Below are positions 28,159 to 37,294 of a DNA stretch of 64,000 nt, piece by piece. The notes under the pieces are model-generated. The model was given only the letters and a program-made list of their open reading frames with translations, had not been told where the DNA came from and ran no database searches. Source of the DNA: Pantoea coffeiphila (GTDB lineage Bacteria; Pseudomonadota; Gammaproteobacteria; Enterobacterales; Enterobacteriaceae); NCBI RefSeq assembly GCF_016909495.1, contig NZ_JAFBFW010000002.1, forward strand, positions 248,001-312,000, written 5' to 3'. Position 1 is the stretch's first letter, and every line of letters starts with the position of its first letter. The position numbers and the translations under genes are program-made.

Positions 28159-29274
28159 TCAGGCAGCACGAATAATCAAAAGAAGAATCCAGCCGCTGAC
28201 CAGCGCCCACAGCAGCATCGGAATAGAATAAAGATGGAAATGCCACCAGATGCGGCGATCTTTCGCCATGCGCAGTGCGATCAGGTTAGCCAGCGATCCC
28301 GGTAATAATCCAAAGCCGCCGATATTCACCGCCCAGGCCAGCAGCACCGAAGGTGGCAGGCTGCTCAGCAGCAGAATGGTGGTGGGAACGTTGCTAATCA
28401 CCTGAGACAATCCCGCCGCCAGCAGAAACTGCCCCAGCTGCGGCAGCTGACCCACGGCGTGCAGCGACGACTGCAGCACCGGCAGCCGGGTCAGTAAAAA
28501 TACGTCGATAAACATGGCGATAAACACCACCAGCAGGCTCCAGTCGATGGTCAGCAGAATACGCCGCGCCATCAGCAGGAAAACAGCAAACACCAGGCCC
28601 AATCCCCAGACTGGCAGATCCAGTTCCAGGGCTGCAATAAACACCGCATAAAGCAGCGCGCTGGCGATCAGCAAAGGCCGCTGCCAGCGGGCTTCGTCTT
28701 CATGCGGATGGCGTTCAATCCGCCGGGCCGGGAAGCAAAAAACGGTTAGCAGCAGCAAACTCAACAGCAGCAACGCCGCCAGCGGCAGCATCTGCCAGAT
28801 AAATCCGCCGAAACCCAGATCGCCATGACGCCATAGCAAAATATTTTGCGGATTACCGATCGGCGTCAGCAGCGATCCCGCATTCACCGCCAGCGCTTCA
28901 AAGATAATCAGCCGCGCGATAGGCAGCGCCGAATATTTCCGCAGCGAAAGCGTCAGGGGAACGAGAATAAACAGCGCGACATCGTTGGTAAGAAACGTCG
29001 ACAGCAGCGCGGCGGCAGCCACCAGAAACAGCGCCAGCTGGCGCTGATGGTTAAAGCCCTGCACCAGACGCCTGCCCAGCGCGTCGAAGTAGCCGCTGGC
29101 CTCAATGCCTTTAGTCAGCATTAACAGACCACACAGGGTGATCATCGTCGGCCAGTCAACTGCTCGGGGCAGTTCGGCCAGGGAGAAAGGAACAAAGCAG
29201 GCCAGCAACAGGCCCAGAACCACTAACAGATGCAGAAAACGATCGTGCAAAAAAGGCCTGAGCAGGGTTGTCAT
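28159..29274 (-). CDS. ybiR: YbiR inner-membrane transporter (ArsB/NhaD superfamily)
   Basis: 371 residues, about eleven hydrophobic segments, near-colinear with E. coli YbiR (372). Family blocks: FLTNDVALFILVPLT, EALAVNAGSLLTPIGNPQNI (the ion-transporter NPQN motif) and GFGLLPGSLANLIALRMAKD. The superfamily moves anions or Na+; the YbiR substrate is not known. It begins 24 bases after the mntR stop on the same strand, so it is probably co-transcribed with mntR, which hints at a metal-related role. The ribosome-binding site is weak. Confidence 0.9.
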   Translation of the reverse strand: MTTLLRPFLHDRFLHLLVVLGLLLACFVPFSLAELPRAVDWPTMITLCGLLMLTKGIEASGYFDALGRRLVQGFNHQRQLALFLVAAAALLSTFLTNDVALFILVPLTLSLRKYSALPIARLIIFEALAVNAGSLLTPIGNPQNILLWRHGDLGFGGFIWQMLPLAALLLLSLLLLTVFCFPARRIERHPHEDEARWQRPLLIASALLYAVFIAALELDLPVWGLGLVFAVFLLMARRILLTIDWSLLVVFIAMFIDVFLLTRLPVLQSSLHAVGQLPQLGQFLLAAGLSQVISNVPTTILLLSSLPPSVLLAWAVNIGGFGLLPGSLANLIALRMAKDRRIWWHFHLYSIPMLLWALVSGWILLLIIRAA

Positions 29275-29298
29275 GCTGGCTCGCAGAGTTGAAGTAGA

Positions 29299-29751
29299 TT
29301 ACTTACGGCTTTCGCTAAACTTCTGGAAAATAGCTAACGTCTCATCGCTGACGTGATGCTCAATGCCTTCGGCATCGCGGCGGGCGGTATCCGGGCTGAT
29401 ACCTAACGCCAGCAGGAATGTCTCAACGATATGGTGACGTTCACGGCTCTCCTCCGCCAGCTTTTCACCTTCCGGGGTCAGGAAGACGCCACGATAGGGG
29501 ACCTGCTCCACCAGGCCAGCGGTTGCCAGACGTTTCAACATTTTTGCCACCGTTGGCTGTGAAACCCCAAGACGGGCAGCCATATCCACCTGCCGGGCCT
29601 CTCCGAACTCGCGGATCAGATCGGAAATCAGCTCAACATAGTCATCGATTAATTCACGGCGATGGGCTTCACGTACCTGGCGGAAGCCTTCGACATGCTC
29701 TTCAATATCTTTCAGTGGCGCGGGCACTGCTACTTTTGCGCGACGACTCAT
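29299..29751 (-). CDS. mntR: Manganese-responsive regulator MntR
   Basis: 150 residues, DtxR/MntR family. Winged helix at about 30-95 ([32 protein letters not shown]) and a C-terminal dimerisation/metal domain with [14 protein letters not shown] and [11 protein letters not shown], which supply His/Glu/Cys-type Mn ligands. With Mn2+ it represses uptake (mntH) and mntS in E. coli. GAGGA precedes the ATG. A perfect MntR-box palindrome lies 118 bases upstream on the mntS side. Confidence 0.95.
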   Translation of the reverse strand: MSRRAKVAVPAPLKDIEEHVEGFRQVREAHRRELIDDYVELISDLIREFGEARQVDMAARLGVSQPTVAKMLKRLATAGLVEQVPYRGVFLTPEGEKLAEESRERHHIVETFLLALGISPDTARRDAEGIEHHVSDETLAIFQKFSESRK

Positions 29752-29868
29752 TCAGCTTCCTCTTATTATCCACCGCTGCTTTTTAACAGCGTGCAGCGGT
29801 CTGTTCGTCTGACATTGTAAACGAAGCTCAAAGAAGCACAAAATTTAGCGTATTAGCACTGGCTATGG

Positions 29869-29888
29869 GATATAGCCTGTGCTATATC
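29869..29888. promoter_or_regulatory. MntR box upstream of mntS
   Basis: A perfect palindrome GATATAGC-CTGT-GCTATATC. It matches the form of E. coli MntR boxes, in which AGC and GCT arms sit around four bases. It ends 43 bases before the mntS ATG, where it would cover the promoter. Confidence 0.8.
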
Positions 29889-29931
29889 TGTTGATAATTC
29901 GTTCATACCCTGACGTTTGGAGGGGCTTAAC

Positions 29932-30039
29932 ATGAGAGTACCACTACTGTTGAAACTGTTTAGTCGTTCACCCTTTACCCTGCGGCTGATGCTGCTGAAC
30001 ATGCTGCTTAAAAACAGGCCGGCAACCCCGGCCTCTTGA
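29932..30039 (+). CDS. mntS: Small manganese-homeostasis protein MntS
   Basis: A 35-codon gene. The peptide reads MRVPLLLKLFSRSPFTLRLM, then LLNMLLKNRPATPAS. It matches E. coli MntS (42 residues) in position between mntR and ybiP and in its core: MRVFSHSPFKVRLMLLSML there, MRV...FSRSPFTLRLMLLNML here. The seven N-terminal residues of E. coli MntS are missing and the C-terminal tail differs. GGAGGGG lies seven bases before the ATG. E. coli MntS is repressed by Mn-MntR and raises intracellular Mn by blocking the exporter MntP. A 7-bp GC hairpin (AGGCCGG/CCGGCCT, 30016-30034) sits over the last codons. Confidence 0.82.
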   Translation: MRVPLLLKLFSRSPFTLRLMLLNMLLKNRPATPAS

Positions 30040-30267
30040 TCCCTTCCCCGTCCGTATTCATTTTGTATACTGCTTCACATAACTTATTCATATTGCTGGT
30101 TGCCTTCCGCTAAAACAACGACTATCTTCCCAGCCTTTCGTAAAGAGTGCAGGCCGATCGGGTCCCTCCCTTCCCCAGCCCACCCATTTCTGACGAGCTG
30201 TATCAGGCGGTCTGCCACTTCAGTCAACTGAAGCGGTGAGCTATAGCGTTTTCTATAAGAATTGAGT

Positions 30268-31848
30268 ATGAACCTGACCCTGCTGAGAACCGTTTCGGTA
30301 AGCCGCTACCGTGGCTGGCTGAGCCCGTATACCGGGCTGTATTTGCTGCTTTCATTTATGATTAACCAGGCATTTGGCTACGTTTTGCAGTGGCTTTATC
30401 TTTTTGCCTTTACTGCACTATTGATGCTGCTTGCCCGCGTACTGCCTCGTGGGCAAAAGATCCTGCTGGTGCTAACTACGCTGGTTGCCGGCTTCTATTA
30501 TCCGTTTGGCCAGGTTTATGGCCCGCCCAATTTCAACACCCTGCTCGCCCTGCACGCCACCAATGCGGAAGAAGCCAGCGAGGTGCTGATGATTTTCCCG
30601 CTGCACGATTATGCGATTGGCCTGGCGATTATCGCCGCCGGTCTGATGTCGTTAAAACGCAAACCCGAGCCAAAGGCGAAATGGGGACATCGCGAGAGCG
30701 CCTGTCTGGCTTTCGTCGTGGTGGCCTGGCTCACCCAGCCGGTGCTGAATCAGCTCACCGGTGGTGTATTCAATCTGAAAGATGCCGGCTATCCGCTGGT
30801 GCGCTTCGTGAAAGATACGATTGAAAGCAAAGTGTCGGTGGATAAAGAGATCGACCGCATGAATCAGCTTGCCACGCTGCAGGATGACTGGCATCTGCTG
30901 GGGGTCAAACCCGATCGGCAAATTTACGTTATTGTGATCGGCGAAAGTGCGCGTCGTGATGCCATGGGTGCTTTTGGTGGCCGCTGGGATAACACCCCTT
31001 TTGCCAGCCAGCTTAACGGCCAGTTTTTCAGCCAGTACACCTCCGCGGCCTCCTCCACGCAGAAATCGCTGGGGCTGACGCTGAATCAGGTCGTCAACGG
31101 CCAGCCGCAGTACCAGAACAATATTATCAGCCTGGCGAACCGTGCGGGCTTTGATACCTGGTGGCTGTCGAATCAGGGGCAGATTGGGCAATTTGATACG
31201 CCGATTGCCAGTATCGCCCGCCGCGCGAAGACGGTGCATTTCCTCAAGCAGGGCGATTTTGAAGCGGATAAAAATACGCAGGATGAAGATCTGCTGGGCT
31301 TTACCGCCGCGGCGCTGGCCAGGCCGGTGGAAAAACCGCGCCTGCTGGTGTATCACCTGGTGGGATCGCACCCGAAAGCCTGCGATCGCACTCGCGGGCG
31401 CTTTGTGGAGCATCTGCACTCCAGTGAAACCTCCTGCTACCTGTACAGCATCACGCAGACCGACGGTTTTCTCAGCCAGCTGTGGCAACAGCTGCACGGC
31501 AGCGGGCTGAGTTTCTCGCTGATGTATTTCTCCGACCACGGTCTGGCGTTTAAGGAAAAAGGCACGCGCAACGAGTATCTGACGCACGATGACAAGTACC
31601 GGCAGAATTTTGAGGTGCCGATGTTTATCAGCTCCAGCAACGACAGCCGCCACCAGGTCATCAGCCAGCCGCGTTCGGCGAATGACTTCCTGCTGCTGTT
31701 TTCGCAGTGGACCGGCATCAGTGCCAAAGAGATAACCCCCACCTATCGGTTTATTTCCAACGATAAGGGCCCGGCGATTCAGGTCACCAACTTTGCCCTC
31801 AAGCGCCTGCCGTTCAGCCAGCTGAAGCAGGACCCTTTCGCCAAATAG
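30268..31848 (+). CDS. opgE: Phosphoethanolamine transferase OpgE (YbiP)
   Basis: 526 residues from the ATG; a TTG two codons earlier is also in frame. The N-terminal part has about five membrane helices and the periplasmic alkaline-phosphatase-type domain starts near residue 200. Metal and catalytic segments: VIGESARRDAMG near 222, SSTQKSLGLTLNQV (probable nucleophile Thr) near 258, HLVGSHPKACDRT near 370 and YFSDHGLAFKEKG near 430. It transfers phosphoethanolamine from phosphatidylethanolamine to osmoregulated periplasmic glucans in E. coli. Synteny with mntS and ompX is conserved. Confidence 0.9.
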   Translation: MNLTLLRTVSVSRYRGWLSPYTGLYLLLSFMINQAFGYVLQWLYLFAFTALLMLLARVLPRGQKILLVLTTLVAGFYYPFGQVYGPPNFNTLLALHATNAEEASEVLMIFPLHDYAIGLAIIAAGLMSLKRKPEPKAKWGHRESACLAFVVVAWLTQPVLNQLTGGVFNLKDAGYPLVRFVKDTIESKVSVDKEIDRMNQLATLQDDWHLLGVKPDRQIYVIVIGESARRDAMGAFGGRWDNTPFASQLNGQFFSQYTSAASSTQKSLGLTLNQVVNGQPQYQNNIISLANRAGFDTWWLSNQGQIGQFDTPIASIARRAKTVHFLKQGDFEADKNTQDEDLLGFTAAALARPVEKPRLLVYHLVGSHPKACDRTRGRFVEHLHSSETSCYLYSITQTDGFLSQLWQQLHGSGLSFSLMYFSDHGLAFKEKGTRNEYLTHDDKYRQNFEVPMFISSSNDSRHQVISQPRSANDFLLLFSQWTGISAKEITPTYRFISNDKGPAIQVTNFALKRLPFSQLKQDPFAK

Positions 31849-31852
31849 CAGC

Positions 31853-31884
31853 CAAAAAAAATCCGCCCCGAAGGGCGGATTTAT
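31853..31884. terminator. Bidirectional terminator between opgE and ompX
   Basis: ATCCGCCC pairs with GGGCGGAT around CGAA. On the - strand it is followed by eight T residues, serving ompX; on the + strand TTATC follows, serving opgE. Confidence 0.9.
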
Positions 31885-31922
31885 CAGCGCAGATTCGCAA
31901 AAGCGAACCGGGCAGAGGCAAC

Positions 31923-32432
31923 TTAGAAGCTGTAGCCTACGCCAGCAGTCCAGGTGCCAACGTCAACGCTGCGGATACGGCTCTGCTCGTAGCCCACATC
32001 CAGAGCAACGTTCTGGATTGGGTTGAACTGCAGACCAGCACCGTAGGAGAAGCCTACGTCGCTTGAATCATATTTTTCGCGGTTTGGTTCGTTGTACTGG
32101 TATTTGCCGTAGCCGATACCTACAACGCCGTAGATGCTCGCCCAGTCATTCAGACGGTAAGCAGGACCACCGGTGAAACCGTAGTACTGGCCCTTGATGT
32201 AATCGCCAGCGTCAGTACGATCTTTCTCGGTGTAAGTGAAAGAGCCGATCCAACCCAGTGGATCGCTACCGTTTTCGTAACGGTATTTCAGGTTGAAGCC
32301 GTTCGCCTTGTTAGCGATACCCTGGTAGTCGCTCTGTGCGTAACCAGCGGTAACGGTGCTTTGTGCCATTGCTGAACCAGCAGAAACTGCCAGAACGCAA
32401 GCCAGTGCGGAAAGACATGCAATTTTTTTCAT
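31923..32432 (-). CDS. ompX: Outer-membrane protein OmpX
   Basis: 169 residues from the ATG behind GAGGTGG. It has a signal peptide cleaved about AMA-QST and then an eight-stranded beta-barrel of the Ail/Lom/OmpX family: NGFNLKYRYENGSDPLGWIG, GPAYRLNDWASIYGVVGIGY, SRIRSVDVGTWTAGVGYSF. The C-terminal Phe needed for BAM assembly is present. Functions in the family include adhesion and envelope stress behaviour. It is divergent from rhtA and ends at a shared terminator. Confidence 0.96.
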   Translation of the reverse strand: MKKIACLSALACVLAVSAGSAMAQSTVTAGYAQSDYQGIANKANGFNLKYRYENGSDPLGWIGSFTYTEKDRTDAGDYIKGQYYGFTGGPAYRLNDWASIYGVVGIGYGKYQYNEPNREKYDSSDVGFSYGAGLQFNPIQNVALDVGYEQSRIRSVDVGTWTAGVGYSF

Positions 32433-32796
32433 AACCACCTCAAATGTAAAAAGTACTTCTATCCTGACAACGCTAAAAATATAACAAAATATAGTGGGAA
32501 ACTCCGCCCTATTTTCATTGTCTAACGGAATATTTGGTGTAACAGAAAGTTAATGGAAGTTTATATGTTATTCATTTTTCTTATATTTATGCGACATCGC
32601 TCGCTATTTTATCCCCTGTAAAAAAAGGTTCATTGAGAGTAATCCTAATTGAAACCTGACAGTTCTTTACCTAACTCTTTTGTTTTCTTTAGCTTCCGTT
32701 TATTTTTTAGCGCGGCAAGCTGAGATTATCGTCGTCATTCACGTAGACTCTAGCGCTACATCTGATAACAACGGAACATAAGGACTGAGATAAAGG
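32433..32796. promoter_or_regulatory. Divergent upstream region of ompX and rhtA
   Basis: About 360 bases, AT-rich close to ompX. No further gene or strong palindrome was seen. It must hold the ompX promoter and long leader on the - strand and the rhtA promoter on the + strand; neither could be placed with confidence. Confidence 0.4.
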
Positions 32797-33693
32797 ATGT
32801 CCCCTCAACAGTTAAAAAATTCCATCTGGCTTCCCGTTCTGCTCTTACTGATTGCAATGACGTCAATACAGGGTGGTGCCGCGCTGGCGAAATCGCTTTT
32901 CCCACTGGTGGGCGCACCGGGTATCACCGCGCTGCGTCTCGGGCTGGGTACGCTGATCCTTTGCATCGTGTTTAAACCCTGGCGTCTGCGCTTTCAGCGC
33001 AGCCAGATCCTGCCGCTGATTATTTACGGCCTGTCGCTGGGCGGCATGAACTATCTGTTTTACTTATCGATCCGCACGGTTCCGCTGGGCATTGCGGTGG
33101 CGCTGGAGTTTACCGGGCCGCTGGCACTGGCGCTGGCCAGCTCGCGCCGCCCGCTGGATTTCCTTTGGGTGATACTGGCGCTGCTGGGACTGGTTTTCCT
33201 GCTGCCGCTGGGTGAGAACGTCAGCAGCGTCGATCCCGTCGGCGCGCTGCTTGCCCTCGGCGCAGGTGCGCTGTGGGCGGTATATATCATTACTGGCAAG
33301 CGTGCGGGCAGCCAGCACGGACCGGCTACCGCCGCTATGGGTTCGCTGATCGGCGCACTGGTGTTTGTTCCGCTAGGCATTACCTTTGCCAACAGCGGCG
33401 GCTGGGCGCTGTCGCTGATCCCGATTGGCCTGGCGATTGCCGTCCTTTCCAGCGCGCTGCCCTACTCGCTTGAGATGGTGGCGCTGACCCGGATGCCCGC
33501 ACGTACCTTCGGCACTCTGATGAGTCTGGAACCGGCAATGGCGGCGATCTCCGGCATTCTGTTTCTGGGCGAAGTGCTGAGCCTGGTGCAGTGGCTGGCG
33601 CTGCTGGCGATCATTGTGGCATCGGCAGGTTCGACCATGACTCTGCGCCCGGCAAAGGCGAAAATCGTGCCGGTCAATGAGAGTCGAGAATAA
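32797..33693 (+). CDS. rhtA: Threonine/homoserine exporter RhtA
   Basis: 298 residues, ten predicted helices in two EamA (DMT) repeats. It matches E. coli RhtA through MTSIQGGAALAKSLFPLVGA near the start, GGMNYLFYLSIRTVPLGIAV, ALPYSLEMVALTRMPARTFG and LMSLEPAMAAISGILFLGE. It exports threonine and homoserine from the cytoplasm. Its place between ompX and dps is the E. coli arrangement. A hairpin follows. Confidence 0.94.
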   Translation: MSPQQLKNSIWLPVLLLLIAMTSIQGGAALAKSLFPLVGAPGITALRLGLGTLILCIVFKPWRLRFQRSQILPLIIYGLSLGGMNYLFYLSIRTVPLGIAVALEFTGPLALALASSRRPLDFLWVILALLGLVFLLPLGENVSSVDPVGALLALGAGALWAVYIITGKRAGSQHGPATAAMGSLIGALVFVPLGITFANSGGWALSLIPIGLAIAVLSSALPYSLEMVALTRMPARTFGTLMSLEPAMAAISGILFLGEVLSLVQWLALLAIIVASAGSTMTLRPAKAKIVPVNESRE

Positions 33694-33699
33694 CGGGCA

Positions 33700-33733
33700 T
33701 CTTCCCGCTTCGCCCAAACGGAGCGGGAGATTT
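33700..33733 (+). terminator. Terminator-like hairpin after rhtA
   Basis: CCCGCTTCG pairs with CGGAGCGGG (one G-T pair) around CCCAAA and is followed by AGATTTAT. It lies just after the rhtA stop. Confidence 0.65.
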
Positions 33734-34045
33734 ATCGATTTGTAATTTTATGCAGTAACAATTAATTAACATGGAAATAATCGTTAATTATTAATTACAA
33801 AGAATCCATATTCAAACTAAAAATAAAAACTCCCATTCAATTCAATGACCTGTAAAACAATTAGAAATACAAATCATTCCCGTTAATATTTAAACCTTCG
33901 AAAAAAACAAATAAACCCTCGGCAAATCAACTCATCACGCGCTATTAAAGCGATAGGAACCACCTTTAATGCAGCTTTAAAAAACGGTGCTATACTTATC
34001 CCCGTCAATTAACAGGACAACCTGACTATTAAGAGGATATTAATG
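33734..34045 (+). promoter_or_regulatory. AT-rich upstream region of dps
   Basis: About 310 bases, strongly AT-rich (runs of A and T at 33760-33920). In E. coli dps is controlled by sigma-S, OxyR and IHF; the composition suits IHF or H-NS binding. No exact site was fixed. TATACT at 33990-33995 is a plausible -10, about 50 bases before the start. Confidence 0.45.
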
Positions 34046-34549
34046 ATGAGTACCGCTAAACTGGTTAAAGCAAAATCTTCTGATCTGATTTACACCCGTA
34101 ACGATGTGGCCGACGACGAGAAAAAAGCCACGATTGAGGTGCTTAATCGTCTGGTTACCGAATTCATCGACCTGTCCCTGATCACCAAGCAGGCACACTG
34201 GAACATGCGCGGCGCTAACTTTATCGCCGTTCACGAAATGCTGGATGGATTCCGCACCGCGATTACCGATCACCAGGATACTATTGCAGAACGTGTGGTG
34301 CAGCTGGGTGGCGTTGCACTCGGAACCACGCAGATTGTTAACGACAGAACACCGCTGAAAAGCTATCCGCTGAACATTCACAGCGTGCAGGAACACCTGA
34401 AAGCGCTGGCTGACCGCTATGCGGTTGTAGCTAACGACGTGCGTAAAGCCATCAGCGAAGTGTCTGATGAAGACAGCGCCGATATCTTCACCGCCGCGTC
34501 TCGCGATCTGGATAAATTCCTGTGGTTCATCGAATCCAATATCGAGTAA
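34046..34549 (+). CDS. dps: DNA-protecting ferritin-like protein Dps
   Basis: 167 residues, as in E. coli, from the second of two adjacent ATGs (the first, three bases earlier, is nearer the AAGAGGA site and may also be used). The Lys-rich N-terminus ([13 protein letters not shown]) binds DNA. The ferroxidase-centre segment [39 protein letters not shown] carries the His, Asp and Glu ligands. The protein forms dodecamers that oxidise and store iron with hydrogen peroxide and condense DNA in stationary phase. Own terminator follows. Confidence 0.96.
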   Translation: MSTAKLVKAKSSDLIYTRNDVADDEKKATIEVLNRLVTEFIDLSLITKQAHWNMRGANFIAVHEMLDGFRTAITDHQDTIAERVVQLGGVALGTTQIVNDRTPLKSYPLNIHSVQEHLKALADRYAVVANDVRKAISEVSDEDSADIFTAASRDLDKFLWFIESNIE

Positions 34550-34584
34550 ACCCGCTGCATTAATCTGACGTGTTCACCACTTCT

Positions 34585-34616
34585 GAGCAGATGGTCCCGC
34601 CATCTGCTCTTTTTTT
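34585..34616 (+). terminator. Rho-independent terminator of dps
   Basis: GAGCAGATGG pairs perfectly with CCATCTGCTC around TCCCG and is followed by seven T residues. Confidence 0.95.
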
Positions 34617-34755
34617 ATCCCGCACCTCGGCGCATACCCCACGCTATTCCCACAAAAAATCAGAGCCCACTGGCAATAAATTAATCCCCTACGACACTAT
34701 CTGTTGTTTTTATCCGGCAATTTGCTACAACTGCTAATGCAAGCGGGGCGGCCCA

Positions 34756-34792
34756 TTGCACCACACTGGACGAGATGCACCAAAATGACGCC
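34756..34792 (+). promoter_or_regulatory. Two NtrC-like half-palindromes upstream of glnH
   Basis: TGCACC-N5-GGACGA (34757-34773) and TGCACC-N5-GACGCC (34776-34792) resemble the NtrC consensus TGCACC-N5-GGTGCA, with exact left halves and poor right halves. They lie about 100 bases upstream of a sigma-54-like promoter, as expected for an enhancer. E. coli glnHPQ is NtrC-activated. Confidence 0.55.
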
Positions 34793-34876
34793 CCACATGA
34801 GTGCAATACACTGTATCGTGTCAGCACCTTTCGGAAAACTCGCATTAACCCGCTGTTTTCCATATCATTGCAAACC

Positions 34877-34892
34877 TGGCATGATTCTTTCA
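34877..34892 (+). promoter_or_regulatory. Sigma-54-like promoter of glnHPQ
   Basis: TGGCATGATTCTTTCA fits the -24/-12 pattern TGGCAC-N5-TTGCA with the GG and the second element at correct spacing; the -12 GC reads TC. It lies about 53 bases before the glnH start. Confidence 0.55.
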
Positions 34893-34944
34893 TAGGGCTG
34901 CTGGCATTTACCCGGGACGTCCGGGAAGCGATAAGGATAAAATG

Positions 34945-35691
34945 ATGAAGTCAATTTTTAAGGTCACTCTGGCTGCGCTGACCATGGCGTTCGCCGTGTC
35001 TTCCACAGCTGCAGATAAGAAACTGATCGTAGCAACAGATACCGCTTTTGTTCCTTTCGAATTTAAACAGGGTGATAAATATGTCGGCTTCGACATCGAC
35101 CTGTGGGATGCAATTGCAAAACAGCTGAATCTTGAATACACCCTGAAACCGATGGATTTCGCCGGTATCATCCCTGCACTGCAAACGCGTAATATTGATC
35201 TGGCCCTGGCCGGTATCACCATTACCGACGAGCGTAAGAAAGCGATCGAATTCTCTGACGGCTACTACAAAAGCGGCCTGCAGGTGATGGTGAAGGCCAA
35301 TAACGACACCGTGAAGGGCATTGAAGACCTGAACGGTAAAGTTGTGGCAGTGAAGAGCGGTACCGGTTCCGTGGACTACGCGAAAGAGCACATCAAAACT
35401 AAAGATCTGCGCCAGTTCCCGAACATCGATAACGCCTACATGGAACTTGGTACCAACCGTGCTGACGCCGTGCTGCACGACACGCCAAACATCCTGTACT
35501 TCATCCATACCGCTGGCAAAGGCCAGTTCAAAGCGGTAGGCGAGCCGGTTGAAGCTCAGCAGTACGGTATTGCCTTCCCGAAAGGCAGCGACGATCTGCG
35601 TGAGAAAGTGAACGGCGCGCTGAAAACGCTGAAAGAGAACGGTACTTACAACACGCTGTACAAAAAATGGTTCGGCAGCGAACCTAAATAA
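34945..35691 (+). CDS. glnH: Glutamine-binding periplasmic protein GlnH
   Basis: 248 residues, as in E. coli, from the second ATG of a pair behind AAGGA. Signal peptide cleaved about TAA-ADKK. The SBP family 3 fold has [40 protein letters not shown] and the ligand-contact segment [20 protein letters not shown]. It binds L-glutamine in the periplasm for GlnPQ. A strong stem with T-run follows and should limit transcription into glnP. Confidence 0.97.
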   Translation: MKSIFKVTLAALTMAFAVSSTAADKKLIVATDTAFVPFEFKQGDKYVGFDIDLWDAIAKQLNLEYTLKPMDFAGIIPALQTRNIDLALAGITITDERKKAIEFSDGYYKSGLQVMVKANNDTVKGIEDLNGKVVAVKSGTGSVDYAKEHIKTKDLRQFPNIDNAYMELGTNRADAVLHDTPNILYFIHTAGKGQFKAVGEPVEAQQYGIAFPKGSDDLREKVNGALKTLKENGTYNTLYKKWFGSEPK

Positions 35692-35715
35692 TAAGAGTCT
35701 AACGGCTGTACTTAA

Positions 35716-35744
35716 TGCGGGAACCGATTTGTTCCCGCATTTTT
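35716..35744 (+). terminator. Attenuating terminator between glnH and glnP
   Basis: TGCGGGAAC pairs perfectly with GTTCCCGCA around CGATTT, followed by five T residues. Because glnP and glnQ lie downstream without an obvious new promoter, it probably acts as a partial terminator giving excess GlnH. Confidence 0.8.
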
Positions 35745-35783
35745 CCACATCAACAAAAATGGTTTTAGATCCGGAGAATAAAC

Positions 35784-36443
35784 ATGCAGTTTGACTGGAG
35801 CGCCATCTGGCCTGCTATTCCAATCCTGCTTGAAGGTGCCAAGCTGACCCTGTGGATTTCGGTCCTCGGTCTGGTTGGCGGTGTGATTATCGGCCTGATT
35901 GCCGGTTTTGCCCGCGCCTACGGCGGCTGGCTGTCACGCAACATCGCGCTGGTTTTCATCGAACTGATTCGCGGCACCCCAATCGTGGTGCAGGTGATGT
36001 TCATTTACTTTGCTCTGCCCATGGCGTTTACCGATCTGCGGATCGACCCGTTCAGCGCTGCCGTGGTCACTATCATCATTAACTCAGGCGCCTATATCGC
36101 TGAAATCACCCGTGGTGCGGTGCTGTCGATTAACCGCGGCTTCCGTGAAGCCGGTCTGGCGCTGGGCCTGTCCAGCCGTGAGACGCTGCGCTACGTGATC
36201 ATGCCGCTGGCGCTGCGCCGCATGCTGCCACCGCTGGGTAACCAGTGGATCGTCAGCATCAAGGATACCTCCCTGTTCATCGTCATCGGCGTGGCCGAAC
36301 TGACCCGTCAGGGGCAGGAAATTATTGCCGGTAACTTCCGCGCGCTGGAAATCTGGAGCGCCGTTGCCGTTATCTATCTGATTATTACGCTGGTGCTGAG
36401 CTTTGTTCTGCGTCGCATTGAGAAAAGGATGAAAATCCTGTGA
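35784..36443 (+). CDS. glnP: Glutamine ABC importer permease GlnP
   Basis: 219 residues, the E. coli length. His/Glu/Gln/Arg/opine-family permease with about five helices, [20 protein letters not shown] near residue 55 and the EAA loop [20 protein letters not shown]. It forms the inner-membrane channel. GGAG precedes the ATG. The stop overlaps the glnQ GTG start (GTGA). Confidence 0.97.
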   Translation: MQFDWSAIWPAIPILLEGAKLTLWISVLGLVGGVIIGLIAGFARAYGGWLSRNIALVFIELIRGTPIVVQVMFIYFALPMAFTDLRIDPFSAAVVTIIINSGAYIAEITRGAVLSINRGFREAGLALGLSSRETLRYVIMPLALRRMLPPLGNQWIVSIKDTSLFIVIGVAELTRQGQEIIAGNFRALEIWSAVAVIYLIITLVLSFVLRRIEKRMKIL

Positions 36444-37162
36444 TTGAATTTAAGAACGTTTCCAAGCACTTCGGTGCCACTCAGGTCCTGCACGATATCG
36501 ACCTGAAAATCGAAAAAGGCGAAGTCGTCGTGATTATCGGCCCATCGGGTTCCGGTAAATCCACCCTGCTGCGCTGCATCAACAAGCTGGAAGAGATCAC
36601 CAGCGGCGAGCTGATCGTTGACGGCCTGAAGGTTAACGACCCGAAGGTCGATGATCGCCTGATCCGCCAGGAAGCCGGGATGGTGTTCCAGCAGTTCCAT
36701 CTGTTCCCGCAGATGAGCGCGCTGGATAACGTTGCCTTTGGTCCAATCCGCGTCCGCGGCGCGAAGAAGGCTGATGCGCATCGGCTGGCAAAAGAGCTGC
36801 TGAGCAAAGTGGGCCTCGCCGAGCGCGCCAACCACTTCCCTTCCGAGCTGTCCGGTGGCCAGCAGCAGCGCGTGGCCATTGCCCGTGCGCTGGCGGTGAA
36901 GCCAAAGATGATGCTGTTTGATGAACCTACCTCAGCCCTCGACCCGGAACTGCGCCACGAAGTCCTGAAAGTGATGCAGGATCTGGCGGAAGAGGGAATG
37001 ACCATGGTCATCGTCACCCACGAAGTCGGTTTCGCCCAGAAAGTGGCCTCACGCCTGATCTTTATCGATAAAGGCCGCATCGCCGAAGACGGTAACCCGG
37101 ACGAGTTAATCACTAACCCGCCGAGCGCCCGCCTGCGCGAATTCCTGCAGCACGTATCGTAA
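36440..37162 (+). CDS. glnQ: Glutamine ABC importer ATPase GlnQ
   Basis: 240 residues from a GTG overlapping the glnP stop, as in E. coli. Walker [10 protein letters not shown] near residue 36, Q-loop [11 protein letters not shown], signature LSGGQQQR, Walker [15 protein letters not shown] and the H-loop [13 protein letters not shown] are all intact. It energises glutamine import through GlnP. Confidence 0.97.
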   Translation: MIEFKNVSKHFGATQVLHDIDLKIEKGEVVVIIGPSGSGKSTLLRCINKLEEITSGELIVDGLKVNDPKVDDRLIRQEAGMVFQQFHLFPQMSALDNVAFGPIRVRGAKKADAHRLAKELLSKVGLAERANHFPSELSGGQQQRVAIARALAVKPKMMLFDEPTSALDPELRHEVLKVMQDLAEEGMTMVIVTHEVGFAQKVASRLIFIDKGRIAEDGNPDELITNPPSARLREFLQHVS

Positions 37163-37168
37163 TCCTGC

Positions 37169-37194
37169 CGGGGCGGTTTCCGCCGCCCCGCTTT
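37169..37194 (+). terminator. Terminator of glnHPQ
   Basis: CGGGGCGG pairs with CCGCCCCG around TTTCCG, followed by CTTTCG, a few bases after the glnQ stop. Confidence 0.75.
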
Positions 37195-37294
37195 CGTCTG
37201 ATTCCTAAAATCCCACGCATTGCCTTTTGGCCCTGAGCCAGGCGTCTATACTTTTCTGTTGCCGCTGACGCTGGCGTCACAACAGGAGAACAGG

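Noticed and set aside
30219-30233. CTTCAG-TCAA-CTGAAG hairpin upstream of opgE as a riboswitch or small RNA
   Set aside because: The stem is only six base pairs, lacks a T-run, and shows no further structure recognisable as a known leader.
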